Source: Pseudolabrys sp. (GTDB lineage: Bacteria > Pseudomonadota > Alphaproteobacteria > Rhizobiales > Xanthobacteraceae). From it: a stretch of 5,285 nucleotides of DNA. This document shows, one piece after another, positions 1-5,285 of this stretch. The stretch covers positions 1 to 5,285 of the forward strand of contig JAQSCR010000039.1 in assembly GCA_029945495.1 (NCBI GenBank). Direction: 5' to 3'. Within the stretch, counting starts at the first letter, position 1. The number at the start of each line of letters is the position of its first letter. The notes beneath the pieces are model-generated. The model saw nothing but the letters and a program-made list of their open reading frames with translations. It was not told where the DNA came from and ran no database searches. Made by a program: the position numbers and the translations under genes.

Positions 1-556
1 CCGTGCCAATCGGGTGTCTGCCCCAGTCGGCTTTGTCTTTCAGAGCGCCATGTGCAGCGGCGGGATAAATCGGAAGCGAGCTGGCGAACCTCGCCAGCGC
101 CGGCCCATAGGGCTTGTTCATGTGAACCAGCACCGTGCGGTCGTCGACCTTCTCGGCATTCTTCAGAAACGAGAAGCGCGTCTTCAGCCGGAACTTGTTG
201 CGCGGATCGGCCAGATAGTTGACCGTATAGACGACATCGTCGGCGCCAAACGACGAGCCGTCGTGAAACGTGATTCCGGTCTTGAGTTTGAACTCAAGCG
301 TGACCGGATCGATCAGCTTGAAACTCTCGGCAAGCTCGCCCTTGTAGCTTTTCGTGTCCGGATCGTAATGAAGAAGCCGGCTAAACACCGCAGCATCGGT
401 GAAATCGGTTTCCGTCTTTGGATCGAGCACCTGATCAATCCCTTCGATCGGATCGGAGAATGCCAGCCGCAAAACCCCGTCCGCCTTGTTGGCGTGCGCC
501 GCCGAGCCCGCCATTAGACAGGCAACGATCGTCGTACCGAGTAGAATTTTTCTCAT
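1..556 (-). CDS. Family 5 (SBP_bac_5) periplasmic solute-binding protein, N-terminal part
   Basis: This should be the periplasmic receptor that captures the solute and delivers it to the Dpp/Opp-type importer encoded at the other end of the operon. Only 185 codons are present; family members usually have about 500-550 residues, and the reading frame runs open off the left edge. The N-terminus is a Sec signal peptide: MRK, a hydrophobic core at about residues 4-19, and an A-H-A site predicting cleavage after residue 22. Family hallmarks follow: a ring of residues around F97-H-D-G100, then G104-A-D-D-V-V-Y110 (the usual 'FHDG..F.ADDVV' element), and P-I-G-T at 182-185, matching the conserved P-V/I-G-T-G-P loop. 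ATG at 556 is chosen over the in-frame ATG at 562 because GGAGG lies 8 nt upstream of it, against only 2 nt for 562. The gene lies 24 nt after the second RraA-family gene. The family is strongly supported, but the ligand is unknown: peptides, sugars, opines and other small solutes are all bound by this family. Confidence 0.93.
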   Translation of the reverse strand, partial: MRKILLGTTIVACLMAGSAAHANKADGVLRLAFSDPIEGIDQVLDPKTETDFTDAAVFSRLLHYDPDTKSYKGELAESFKLIDPVTLEFKLKTGITFHDGSSFGADDVVYTVNYLADPRNKFRLKTRFSFLKNAEKVDDRTVLVHMNKPYGPALARFASSLPIYPAAAHGALKDKADWGRHPIGT

Positions 557-562
557 TACCAT

Positions 563-570
563 TTCCTCCC
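563..570 (-). promoter_or_regulatory. Strong ribosome binding site of the binding-protein gene
   Basis: The minus strand reads GGGAGGAAATGGTAATG here. GGAGG (565-569) is 8 nt from the ATG at 556 but only 2 nt from the ATG at 562, so it decides the start in favour of 556. It is the longest Shine-Dalgarno match in the window and sits in the only real intergenic gap (557-580). That fits a binding protein made in excess over its transporter. No promoter or terminator hairpin was seen in this short gap. Confidence 0.75.
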
Positions 571-580
571 TTTGCGTGAC

Positions 581-1234
581 TTATGTTTTTGATTGAAGGC
601 TGTGATAGCGGAACGTCTGCCGCGCCTCGCGCAGCGACATTCCCCCCTTGATCGCCTCACGAATTTTCGTCTCCGCCGCCTCGATTTCTTCGGCGATTGC
701 CAGAACCTTTTCCTCCAACTCCCGCGGAATCACGACGACGCCGTCAGCATCGCCGACAATTAGGTCGCCTGGCCGCACGCGTGCCGAGCCGATCGAGACC
801 GGGCACTGGACTTGGTCGACCTGGACCCGATCCTTGCCGGTTTTCATCGAATAGCTGCGCGAATAGATCGGATAACCTAGCGACAGGCAGAGATGGACAT
901 CCCGGCACGGGCCGTCGATGATGGTGCCGGCGAGACCCTTGGTATGAGCGAACTGGGTCATGATGTCGCCCCACACCGTGCAATCCTCACGGCCGCCATT
1001 GTCCAGCACAACGACCGTACCGGCGGTGAGATCATCAAGGAAATCGCCGACGGTGCCCGGAACCACGGCGTCCACCGGACCATATTTGACGGTGAAGGCG
1101 CGGCCCGCAATGCGGAAGCTATGGTCACGCGGCTTGATACCGCGGCAAACTCCCTCGATGCCGAGCTTGTCCATCGCGTCGGACAAGGTCGCACAGTCGT
1201 GCCTGGCGGCGCGTTCAACGGCGGCGTCGGTCAT
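581..1234 (-). CDS. RraA/HMG-aldolase-family protein with intact D-X20-R-D motif
   Basis: This 217-residue protein belongs to the RraA-like fold family, which includes the class II 4-hydroxy-4-methyl-2-oxoglutarate / 4-carboxy-4-hydroxy-2-oxoadipate aldolases of the protocatechuate 4,5-cleavage and gallate pathways. Those enzymes split the hydroxy-keto acid to pyruvate plus pyruvate or oxaloacetate, using a divalent metal. The sequence shows an N-terminal S-D-A-M-D-K-L-G helix (18-25), W88-G-D90, then D107-G-P-C-R111-D112. D90 and R111 are separated by exactly 20 residues, giving the D-X20-R-D signature tied to metal binding and catalysis in the Pseudomonas putida aldolase. G-D-A-D-G-V-V-V-I-P lies at 161-170, followed by an acidic helical tail. 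The length is normal for the family. Its ATG overlaps the preceding stop by 4 nt (ATGA), with GGAG 8 nt upstream inside that gene. Older annotation names such as 'menaquinone methyltransferase' or 'RNase E inhibitor' are less likely here, given the neighbouring ring-cleavage dioxygenase. The exact substrate is inferred, not visible. Confidence 0.9.
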   Translation of the reverse strand: MTDAAVERAARHDCATLSDAMDKLGIEGVCRGIKPRDHSFRIAGRAFTVKYGPVDAVVPGTVGDFLDDLTAGTVVVLDNGGREDCTVWGDIMTQFAHTKGLAGTIIDGPCRDVHLCLSLGYPIYSRSYSMKTGKDRVQVDQVQCPVSIGSARVRPGDLIVGDADGVVVIPRELEEKVLAIAEEIEAAETKIREAIKGGMSLREARQTFRYHSLQSKT

Positions 1235-1890
1235 TTTTCGATCTCCAGCAGATTTTCATAATCGGCGCCCATCACCTCGGTCGCCGAAACACCGGCACGC
1301 ACAGCCTCGGTCATTAGCCGCTCCTTCGCGATAATCCGTTCCGCCGTCATCAGCACATTCTCGACGTGAGCCTCCGGGACGAACACAACGCCGGAAGCGT
1401 CGGCGATGAGAAAATCACCGGGATGGACGGTTACCCCGCCGATCACAACGGGGACATTGGTCGCCGCTTCGTAAAGGCGGCCGCGCGCGGTTCGCGCGGT
1501 CGTGCTGCGGGCGAAGATCGCAAAGCCGAGACCGATCGCCTCGTCGATGTCGCGCGAGGGACCGTCGAGCACGACCCCCTCGATTCCCTTTGCTTGTGCG
1601 GCGTTGGACAGAACGCCGCCCCAACCGCCGGCATCGATGTGGGGATGGGAGATGACGAGGACCATTCCCGGCCCGCCGGCCTCGATCGCGCGCGCGCCGA
1701 GGTGTACCTTAGGCAAATTGGCCGGCGCCTTGCCTTCGGCCAGCGCCACAGTGACACAGCGGCCGACAAGCAGGCCCGCTCCGGATAATCGCGCAAGACC
1801 CGTCACCGCCGGCGGCAGGCCGAGGGAATCCATCGCGTCCGACACCGCGCAAGCGTCAAGCTTTTCCAAACGGTCAATCGGCGAATTCAT
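1231..1890 (-). CDS. RraA/HMG-aldolase-family protein with altered catalytic motif
   Basis: This 219-residue RraA-fold protein is a diverged paralogue of the next gene. Shared landmarks are the S-D-A-M-D-S-L-G helix (17-24), W90-G, the K101-G-I-E-G-V-V-L-D-G block, R113-D114, and a G-D-F-L-I-A-D-A-S-G-V-V-F-V-P segment (158-172). The acidic residue expected 20 positions before the R-D pair is glycine (W90-G91-G92), and the usual D-A-D-G loop reads D-A-S-G (164-167). The R-D pair is kept, so a different reaction, such as decarboxylation or another aldol cleavage, or a structural role beside the intact paralogue, is possible. The start at 1890 is chosen because it gives the normal family length and an ATGA overlap with the dioxygenase stop. 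The frame stays open upstream to 2841, but that stretch is a shadow of the dioxygenase gene. Translation probably relies on coupling, since the nearest Shine-Dalgarno-like sequence is poor. The family is well supported; the activity is uncertain. Confidence 0.88.
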   Translation of the reverse strand: MNSPIDRLEKLDACAVSDAMDSLGLPPAVTGLARLSGAGLLVGRCVTVALAEGKAPANLPKVHLGARAIEAGGPGMVLVISHPHIDAGGWGGVLSNAAQAKGIEGVVLDGPSRDIDEAIGLGFAIFARSTTARTARGRLYEAATNVPVVIGGVTVHPGDFLIADASGVVFVPEAHVENVLMTAERIIAKERLMTEAVRAGVSATEVMGADYENLLEIEK

Positions 1891-2906
1891 GTGCCCTTGA
1901 CCCCCCACCAGTACATGCCCTGCGCCGTCCCAGTGCCAGCGGCGGAACGATAGCAAGGGACGTAGGCCACTTCGTGAAACTCGGTCTGCAGCGCCTCCAT
2001 CAGGCCTGCAACCGAGATCCAGCTTTTCATCTCGGAGGTGCCCGATTGCAACTGACGCAATGGAATCCCGGTCAGGTATGCCGCGTCCTTGTCGCGCATC
2101 GCATTCATGAAGCGGCGATCCCACTCTTCGTCGATGACGAAATGGCTCATGCCGCCCGAGCCAAAAACCACGACCCGCGCATCGCTCGTCCACGACCGGA
2201 TCGCATCGCCGACGGTGCGGCCGAATTCGTAGGAGCGCCGAGCGCTCGGCTGGTTCGGCGGAAAAAATGTGTTCTGGAAAATCGGTACATTCGGAATGAC
2301 CGCGTCGCGCATCAGCTGCCGGTAGATGTGACCGAACGCGTGGCTGATGCCGGTGGTTTTCGGATTGTGGCTCGGCAGTTGCGGCGAGACGGTGACGTCG
2401 AAATCCCGCTCTATCAGCGTTCCGATGATGTGTTTGGCCAGTTCCGGCACGGCCGGATATTCGCGCAAGCTGTCGGGCGCGTGGCCAGATTCGCCCTCGG
2501 CGATGCCCGGCGGCATCAGTTTGCGGCCTTCCTGAGAGGCTGGATGGTGGAGTATCTTGTCGCCGTAGTAGACCATGAAGGGCGGGCTGAGGTCGTCGCC
2601 GTAAATCTCGTGCTGATCGTTGCCGAAGATGACGGCGACGTCGGGCTTCATCGCCGCGTAGGCATCGGCCAGCTTCTCGGTCGCGGCGTGACAGGCATGA
2701 TAGGCGGCGGTCATCGCCTCCATGGTACAGCGCTCGGCAAGATTCTCGCTCTTGCGCAACTCGATAAGTTCGTCGAACGAATAGACCGCGTCGCGAAACG
2801 GATGCTTGCGAGCTTGGTCCGATTTGACCCGCAGCAGCCATTGCCGCGGCTCGGTGTGTAACTGCGGCCCGTGAGCCGTAGTGATACAGCCGACGATTTG
2901 AGCCAT
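1887..2906 (-). CDS. Class III extradiol ring-cleavage dioxygenase, LigB-type catalytic subunit
   Basis: Predicted non-heme Fe(II) enzyme of the LigB superfamily, which opens catecholic rings next to the hydroxyl pair using O2. Members include protocatechuate 4,5-dioxygenase LigB, gallate dioxygenases and MhpB. The 339-residue cytosolic protein has no signal peptide. Candidate iron ligands by comparison with LigB (H12, H61, E242) are H12 in T-A-H-G-P, H99 in F-G-N-D-Q-H-E, and E292 in S-E-M-K-S-W. H255 in G-S-G-G-M-S-H-F matches the catalytic base H195 of LigB. All four are present, so the protein looks active. It is somewhat longer than LigB (about 300 residues), and no separate LigA-like small subunit is encoded beside it in this window. 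The ATG directly abuts the DppF-type stop codon (TGA|ATG), with GGAGG 8 nt upstream. The stop overlaps the next gene by 4 nt. Its place between transporter and aldolase genes argues that it acts on the imported compound or its product. Ring substrate and cleavage regiochemistry cannot be told from the sequence. Confidence 0.88.
   Translation of the reverse strand: MAQIVGCITTAHGPQLHTEPRQWLLRVKSDQARKHPFRDAVYSFDELIELRKSENLAERCTMEAMTAAYHACHAATEKLADAYAAMKPDVAVIFGNDQHEIYGDDLSPPFMVYYGDKILHHPASQEGRKLMPPGIAEGESGHAPDSLREYPAVPELAKHIIGTLIERDFDVTVSPQLPSHNPKTTGISHAFGHIYRQLMRDAVIPNVPIFQNTFFPPNQPSARRSYEFGRTVGDAIRSWTSDARVVVFGSGGMSHFVIDEEWDRRFMNAMRDKDAAYLTGIPLRQLQSGTSEMKSWISVAGLMEALQTEFHEVAYVPCYRSAAGTGTAQGMYWWGVKGT
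1891..1906 (-). promoter_or_regulatory. Weak ribosome binding region before the altered RraA-family gene
   Basis: The minus strand upstream of the ATG at 1890 has only a run of six G (1901-1906, 10 nt away) and AAGGG (1894-1898, 3 nt away). Neither is a well-spaced GGAGG. All other starts in the window have GGAG, GGAGG or AAGG at 7-8 nt. With the ATGA overlap, this suggests that ribosomes finishing the dioxygenase re-initiate here. Confidence 0.45.
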
Positions 2907-3905
2907 TCAGGCATCCTCCAGTTTTTCATTCGCAGCGTCATGTCCGGTAGCCAGCCCCGTGTAGAGGTGACAGGCGACAGTGCTGCTGCCGTGACGAACC
3001 GTGCCCGGCCGGCGCGCGGTGCACGCCTCTCCCGCATCCGGACAGCGGGGGTGAAAATGGCAGCCTGAGGGTGGATTGGTTGGATCCGGAAAGCCGCCGT
3101 CGAAAATCGGTGGCGGCAATCTGTGGGACGGATCCGGCACCAGCACCCCTTGCTTGAGCTTGCGCGTATAAGGATGCAGCGAACGGCCGAGCACCTCTTC
3201 GGTGTCGCCTAGTTCGACCACCCGGCCGAGATACATGACCGCGACGCGGTCGGAGAAATGCCGCACCACATTGAGGTCGTGGCTGATGAACACGTAGGTT
3301 AGGTTGAACTTTTCCTTCAGGTCCTGCAGCAAATTCAGGATCTGCGCCTGGACCGACACGTCGAGAGCCGACGTCGGCTCGTCGCACACCACGAGTTCGG
3401 GCCTCGTGATGAGGGCGCGCGCTATGGCCACTCTTTGCCTCTGGCCGCCGGACAATTGGCTTGGATAGGCATGGATCGACCGCCGCGACAGGCCGACCAG
3501 GCCCATTATTTCCGCGACCGCTTCGCGCCGTTGGCTGGACGTCGCTTGGGCCCGGATGTCGAGCGGCAGCGCGATCAGGTCTTCGACAGTCTTTCGTGGA
3601 TTGAGAGAGGAATAAGGATCCTGGAATACAGGCTGGATCTGCCGTGCGATTTCGCGCCGGTCGAGCTCCTTCAGGTCCTTTCCTGCAAAGGTGACGCAAC
3701 CGCTTGTCGGCGCGTGGATGCCCAGCAGGGTCTTGGCCAGGGTTGACTTGCCGCAGCCGGATTCGCCGACCAGCGACAGCACTTCGCCGCGCTTCACCGT
3801 GAAACTCACGCCATCGACGGCATGCAATATCCGTGGCTTTTGAAACAGCCCTCGCCGGATCGGGAATTCCACACGGACTTCTCGCACGTCGAGCAGCGCG
3901 GTCAT
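2907..3905 (-). CDS. DppF/OppF-type ABC transporter ATPase
   Basis: One of the two nucleotide-binding subunits that power a peptide/nickel-class ABC importer from the cytoplasmic face of the inner membrane. The 332 residues carry Walker A G-E-S-G-C-G-K-S (47-54), the Q-loop Q95 followed by D-P-Y-S-S-L-N-P typical of OppF/DppF, signature L-S-G-G-Q-R-Q-R (151-158), Walker B L-V-V-C-D-E-P (171-177) and switch H209. H-P-Y-T at 244-247 opens the oligopeptide-transporter C-terminal domain, which has four cysteines C282-X5-C288-X6-C295-X16-C312. That pattern is known to hold an iron-sulfur cluster in DppD-type ATPases. Length and motifs are complete. The ATG overlaps the DppD-type stop by 4 nt, with GGAGG 7 nt upstream. 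It should pair with the DppD-type subunit. The family is certain; the dipeptide substrate implied by the name should not be assumed. Confidence 0.96.
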   Translation of the reverse strand: MTALLDVREVRVEFPIRRGLFQKPRILHAVDGVSFTVKRGEVLSLVGESGCGKSTLAKTLLGIHAPTSGCVTFAGKDLKELDRREIARQIQPVFQDPYSSLNPRKTVEDLIALPLDIRAQATSSQRREAVAEIMGLVGLSRRSIHAYPSQLSGGQRQRVAIARALITRPELVVCDEPTSALDVSVQAQILNLLQDLKEKFNLTYVFISHDLNVVRHFSDRVAVMYLGRVVELGDTEEVLGRSLHPYTRKLKQGVLVPDPSHRLPPPIFDGGFPDPTNPPSGCHFHPRCPDAGEACTARRPGTVRHGSSTVACHLYTGLATGHDAANEKLEDA

Positions 3906-4933
3906 ACCGGAGCCTCCGCGCGCACACGCCAGTCGGCGAGGAGCCGGTCGCCCGGATGGACGCAGCGATAGTCATGGCCCTGCGTGTCCGACCGAACCGC
4001 TATCTCGCCGGTGGCGCAGGCCGGCACGACACGCGAGCAGCGGTTGCGAAAGGCGCATCCGTCGATGCGCCCAACCAGCGACGGCACCATGCCGGGAATG
4101 GTATGCAGCCGGGTCCCCTTGCCGCGGCCATCGGCACGCGGAATGCAATCGAGTAATCCCTGGGTATAGGGATGTGTCGGTGAATTGAAGACCTGATCCG
4201 TGGCGCCGGTCTCCATGATGCGGCCGGCATACATGACCGCAACACGATCGGATACGCTTGCGACCACGCCGAGATCATGGGTGATCAGCACCAGCGCCAT
4301 ACCGAATTCGTCCTGCAGTTCCTTCAGTAGCCCCAGGATCACCGCCTGGACGGTGACGTCGAGAGCTGTTGTCGGTTCGTCGGCGATGATCAACTTGGGG
4401 CTGCACATCATCGCCATTGCGATGACCACCCGCTGGCGCAAGCCGCCGGAAAGCTGGTGCGGGTACTGTCCGAGCCGGACGGCGGCGTTCTTGATGCCGA
4501 CCCGTTCGAGCAGGAAGGTGGCGCGATCGACCGCGTCGCGTTTGGTGCCGAGCCCGTGGCAGGTGTAGACCTCCGCAAGCTGGTCGCCGATCGTGTAGAC
4601 CGGGTTGAGCGAGGTCATCGGGTCCTGGAAAATCATCGCCAGTTTTGTGCCGCGCAGGTCGGTCATCTGCTTGGCATCGAGCGACAGCAGGTCCTGGCCG
4701 TCGAAGCGGCATCGCACCGCCGACACTTTCGCACGGCGCGGCTGCAGGCCTATCAGAGCGAGTGAACTCAACGATTTGCCGCAGCCCGATTCGCCGACGA
4801 TCGCCAGGGTCTCGCCCGGCCAGACCTGGTAGCTAATGCCGCGCGCCACAGTCAGTTCGCCGGACGACGTCGGAATGCTCACATTCAGGTCCTGAACGTC
4901 GAGAAGCGGGCCGTTGTCCCGTTTCGCGGCCAT
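3902..4933 (-). CDS. DppD/OppD-type ABC transporter ATPase
   Basis: The second nucleotide-binding subunit of the importer, forming the ATPase pair with the DppF-type protein. The 343 residues show Walker A G-E-S-G-C-G-K-S (47-54), Q-loop Q103 followed by D-P-M-T-S-L-N-P as in OppD/DppD, signature L-S-G-G-L-R-Q-R (161-168), Walker B L-I-I-A-D-E-P (181-187) and switch H219. The C-terminal domain begins near H254-P-Y-T and has the four-cysteine pattern C293-X5-C299-X6-C306-X17-C324, which probably binds a [4Fe-4S] cluster. The start at 4933 follows the permease stop by 2 nt, with GGGAAGG 8 nt upstream inside the permease gene. The stop overlaps the DppF-type start in ATGA. All ATPase motifs are intact, so it should be functional. 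The transported solute cannot be deduced from this subunit. Confidence 0.96.
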   Translation of the reverse strand: MAAKRDNGPLLDVQDLNVSIPTSSGELTVARGISYQVWPGETLAIVGESGCGKSLSSLALIGLQPRRAKVSAVRCRFDGQDLLSLDAKQMTDLRGTKLAMIFQDPMTSLNPVYTIGDQLAEVYTCHGLGTKRDAVDRATFLLERVGIKNAAVRLGQYPHQLSGGLRQRVVIAMAMMCSPKLIIADEPTTALDVTVQAVILGLLKELQDEFGMALVLITHDLGVVASVSDRVAVMYAGRIMETGATDQVFNSPTHPYTQGLLDCIPRADGRGKGTRLHTIPGMVPSLVGRIDGCAFRNRCSRVVPACATGEIAVRSDTQGHDYRCVHPGDRLLADWRVRAEAPV

Positions 4934-4935
4934 GA

Positions 4936-5285
4936 TTATCGCCTTCCCTGCGGCGCCATAATGTCACGCAAGCCATCACCGAGAAGATTGATCCCAACCA
5001 CGACTGTGAAGATCGCAAGACCCGGGATCATGATCAGATACGGCTTGAAGAACATGAAGGCGCGGCCCTCGGAAACCAGAAGACCCCAGCTCGGCGTCGG
5101 CGGTTGCAGCCCGACGCCAAGAAAGGACAGCGAGGCTTCGACCAGGATGGCGATCGCCATTTCCAGCGAGGCGACGACGATAATTTGGTTCATCACGTTG
5201 GGCAGGATCTCGCGCAGGATGATGCGCGTCCAGGATGCACCGGCGAATTCAGCGGCGATGACGAATTCCTGAGTGCGGAGCTGCT
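4936..5285 (-). CDS. DppC/OppC-type ABC transporter permease, C-terminal part
   Basis: This is the last ~115 codons of an inner-membrane channel subunit of the peptide/nickel-class importer. The frame enters from the right edge without a start, so the gene is cut by the window and not broken. The first visible residues contain the EAA loop (A-A-E-F-A-G-A-S, then R-I-I-L-R-E-I-L-P-N), which docks on the ATPases. Two hydrophobic segments follow: one from about I-I-V-V-A-S-L-E, with S-F-L-G-V-G-L-Q-P-P (the OppC/DppC hallmark) just after it, and one near M-I-P-G-L-A-I-F-T-V-V-V-G. It ends with N-L-L-G-D-G-L-R-D, typical of DppC-type C-termini. A partner DppB-type permease is expected upstream, outside the window. 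A GTG at 5196 would give an 86-residue product but is internal, not a start. The stop lies 2 nt before the DppD-type gene. Confidence 0.94.
   Translation of the reverse strand, partial: QLRTQEFVIAAEFAGASWTRIILREILPNVMNQIIVVASLEMAIAILVEASLSFLGVGLQPPTPSWGLLVSEGRAFMFFKPYLIMIPGLAIFTVVVGINLLGDGLRDIMAPQGRR

Larger units (their letters stand above)
1..5285 (-). other. Single transport-plus-ring-cleavage operon
   Basis: All seven genes are co-directional. Successive junctions from right to left are a 2-nt gap, a 4-nt overlap, 0 nt, a 4-nt overlap, a 4-nt overlap and a 24-nt gap. There is no room for an internal terminator, and I saw no promoter between genes, so one transcript entering from the right is the simplest reading. 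The ends and any regulator are outside the window. Confidence 0.85.

Noticed and set aside
14..517. 167-codon plus-strand open frame at the left edge
   Set aside because: It lies wholly antisense to the binding-protein gene, whose signal peptide and family motifs are clear.
494..556. Possible lipobox (I-V-A-C) in the binding-protein signal peptide
   Set aside because: The cysteine at residue 13 leaves too short a hydrophobic stretch before it. The A-H-A site at residue 22 is a better ordinary signal peptidase I site, so a soluble periplasmic protein is preferred.
557..580. Terminator or promoter between the second RraA-family gene and the binding-protein gene
   Set aside because: The 24-nt gap holds only the ribosome binding site; there is no inverted repeat with a T-run and no convincing -35/-10 pair.
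893..1334. Plus-strand frames of about 120 codons opposite the RraA-family genes
   Set aside because: They are antisense shadows with no ribosome binding site or domain; the minus-strand genes carry the conserved motifs.
1974..2861. 295-codon plus-strand open frame opposite the dioxygenase gene
   Set aside because: It is antisense to a gene with recognisable iron-ligand motifs. Its sequence lacks any domain signature, and long antisense frames are common in GC-rich genes.
2938..3975. 345-codon minus-strand open frame over the DppF-type gene
   Set aside because: It is a frame-shifted shadow of the DppF-type ATPase, very rich in Arg, Ala and Pro, without ABC motifs.
4936..5196. Short 86-residue membrane protein starting at GTG 5196
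   Set aside because: The frame continues upstream to the window edge with the EAA loop of a DppC-type permease, so this GTG is internal.

Overview
The window is one densely packed, GC-rich stretch of bacterial chromosome. All seven genes lie on the minus strand, so the operon reads from the right edge to the left edge. Gram-negative features (a signal-peptide-bearing binding protein, an Opp/Dpp-type importer), codon use rich in G/C at the third position, and the gene content suggest an alphaproteobacterium, perhaps a Bradyrhizobium- or Rhodopseudomonas-like soil organism. That taxonomic guess is inference, because no marker gene is present.

In transcription order the layout is: (1) the C-terminal part of a DppC-type permease, cut by the right edge (5285-4936); (2) a DppD-type ATPase (4933-3902); (3) a DppF-type ATPase (3905-2907); (4) a class III extradiol ring-cleavage dioxygenase of the LigB type (2906-1887); (5) an RraA/HMG-aldolase-family protein with an altered catalytic motif (1890-1231); (6) a second RraA/HMG-aldolase-family protein with the complete D-X20-R-D motif (1234-581); (7) the N-terminal third of a family 5 (SBP_bac_5) periplasmic binding protein, cut by the left edge (556-1). 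The junctions are a 2-nt gap, a 4-nt ATGA overlap, direct TGA|ATG abutment, two more ATGA overlaps and a 24-nt gap. This is almost certainly one polycistronic, translationally coupled unit. Its promoter lies beyond the right edge and its end beyond the left edge.

The genes read as an uptake-plus-catabolism module. The binding protein and Dpp-like importer would bring in a small solute. The dioxygenase would open a dihydroxylated (catecholic, protocatechuate- or gallate-like) ring. An RraA-family aldolase would cleave a 4-hydroxy-2-oxo acid of the 4-hydroxy-4-methyl-2-oxoglutarate/4-carboxy-4-hydroxy-2-oxoadipate type to pyruvate plus a second keto acid. The intermediate steps of the known protocatechuate 4,5-cleavage pathway (dehydrogenase, lactone hydrolase, hydratase) are not in the window. 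The true substrate cannot be read from the sequence. The most interesting points are the coupling of a peptide-type ABC importer to ring cleavage, and the tandem RraA pair in which one member has lost the acidic residue of the catalytic motif. There are no RNA genes, mobile elements, CRISPR arrays, terminators or intergenic stretches over 24 nt.
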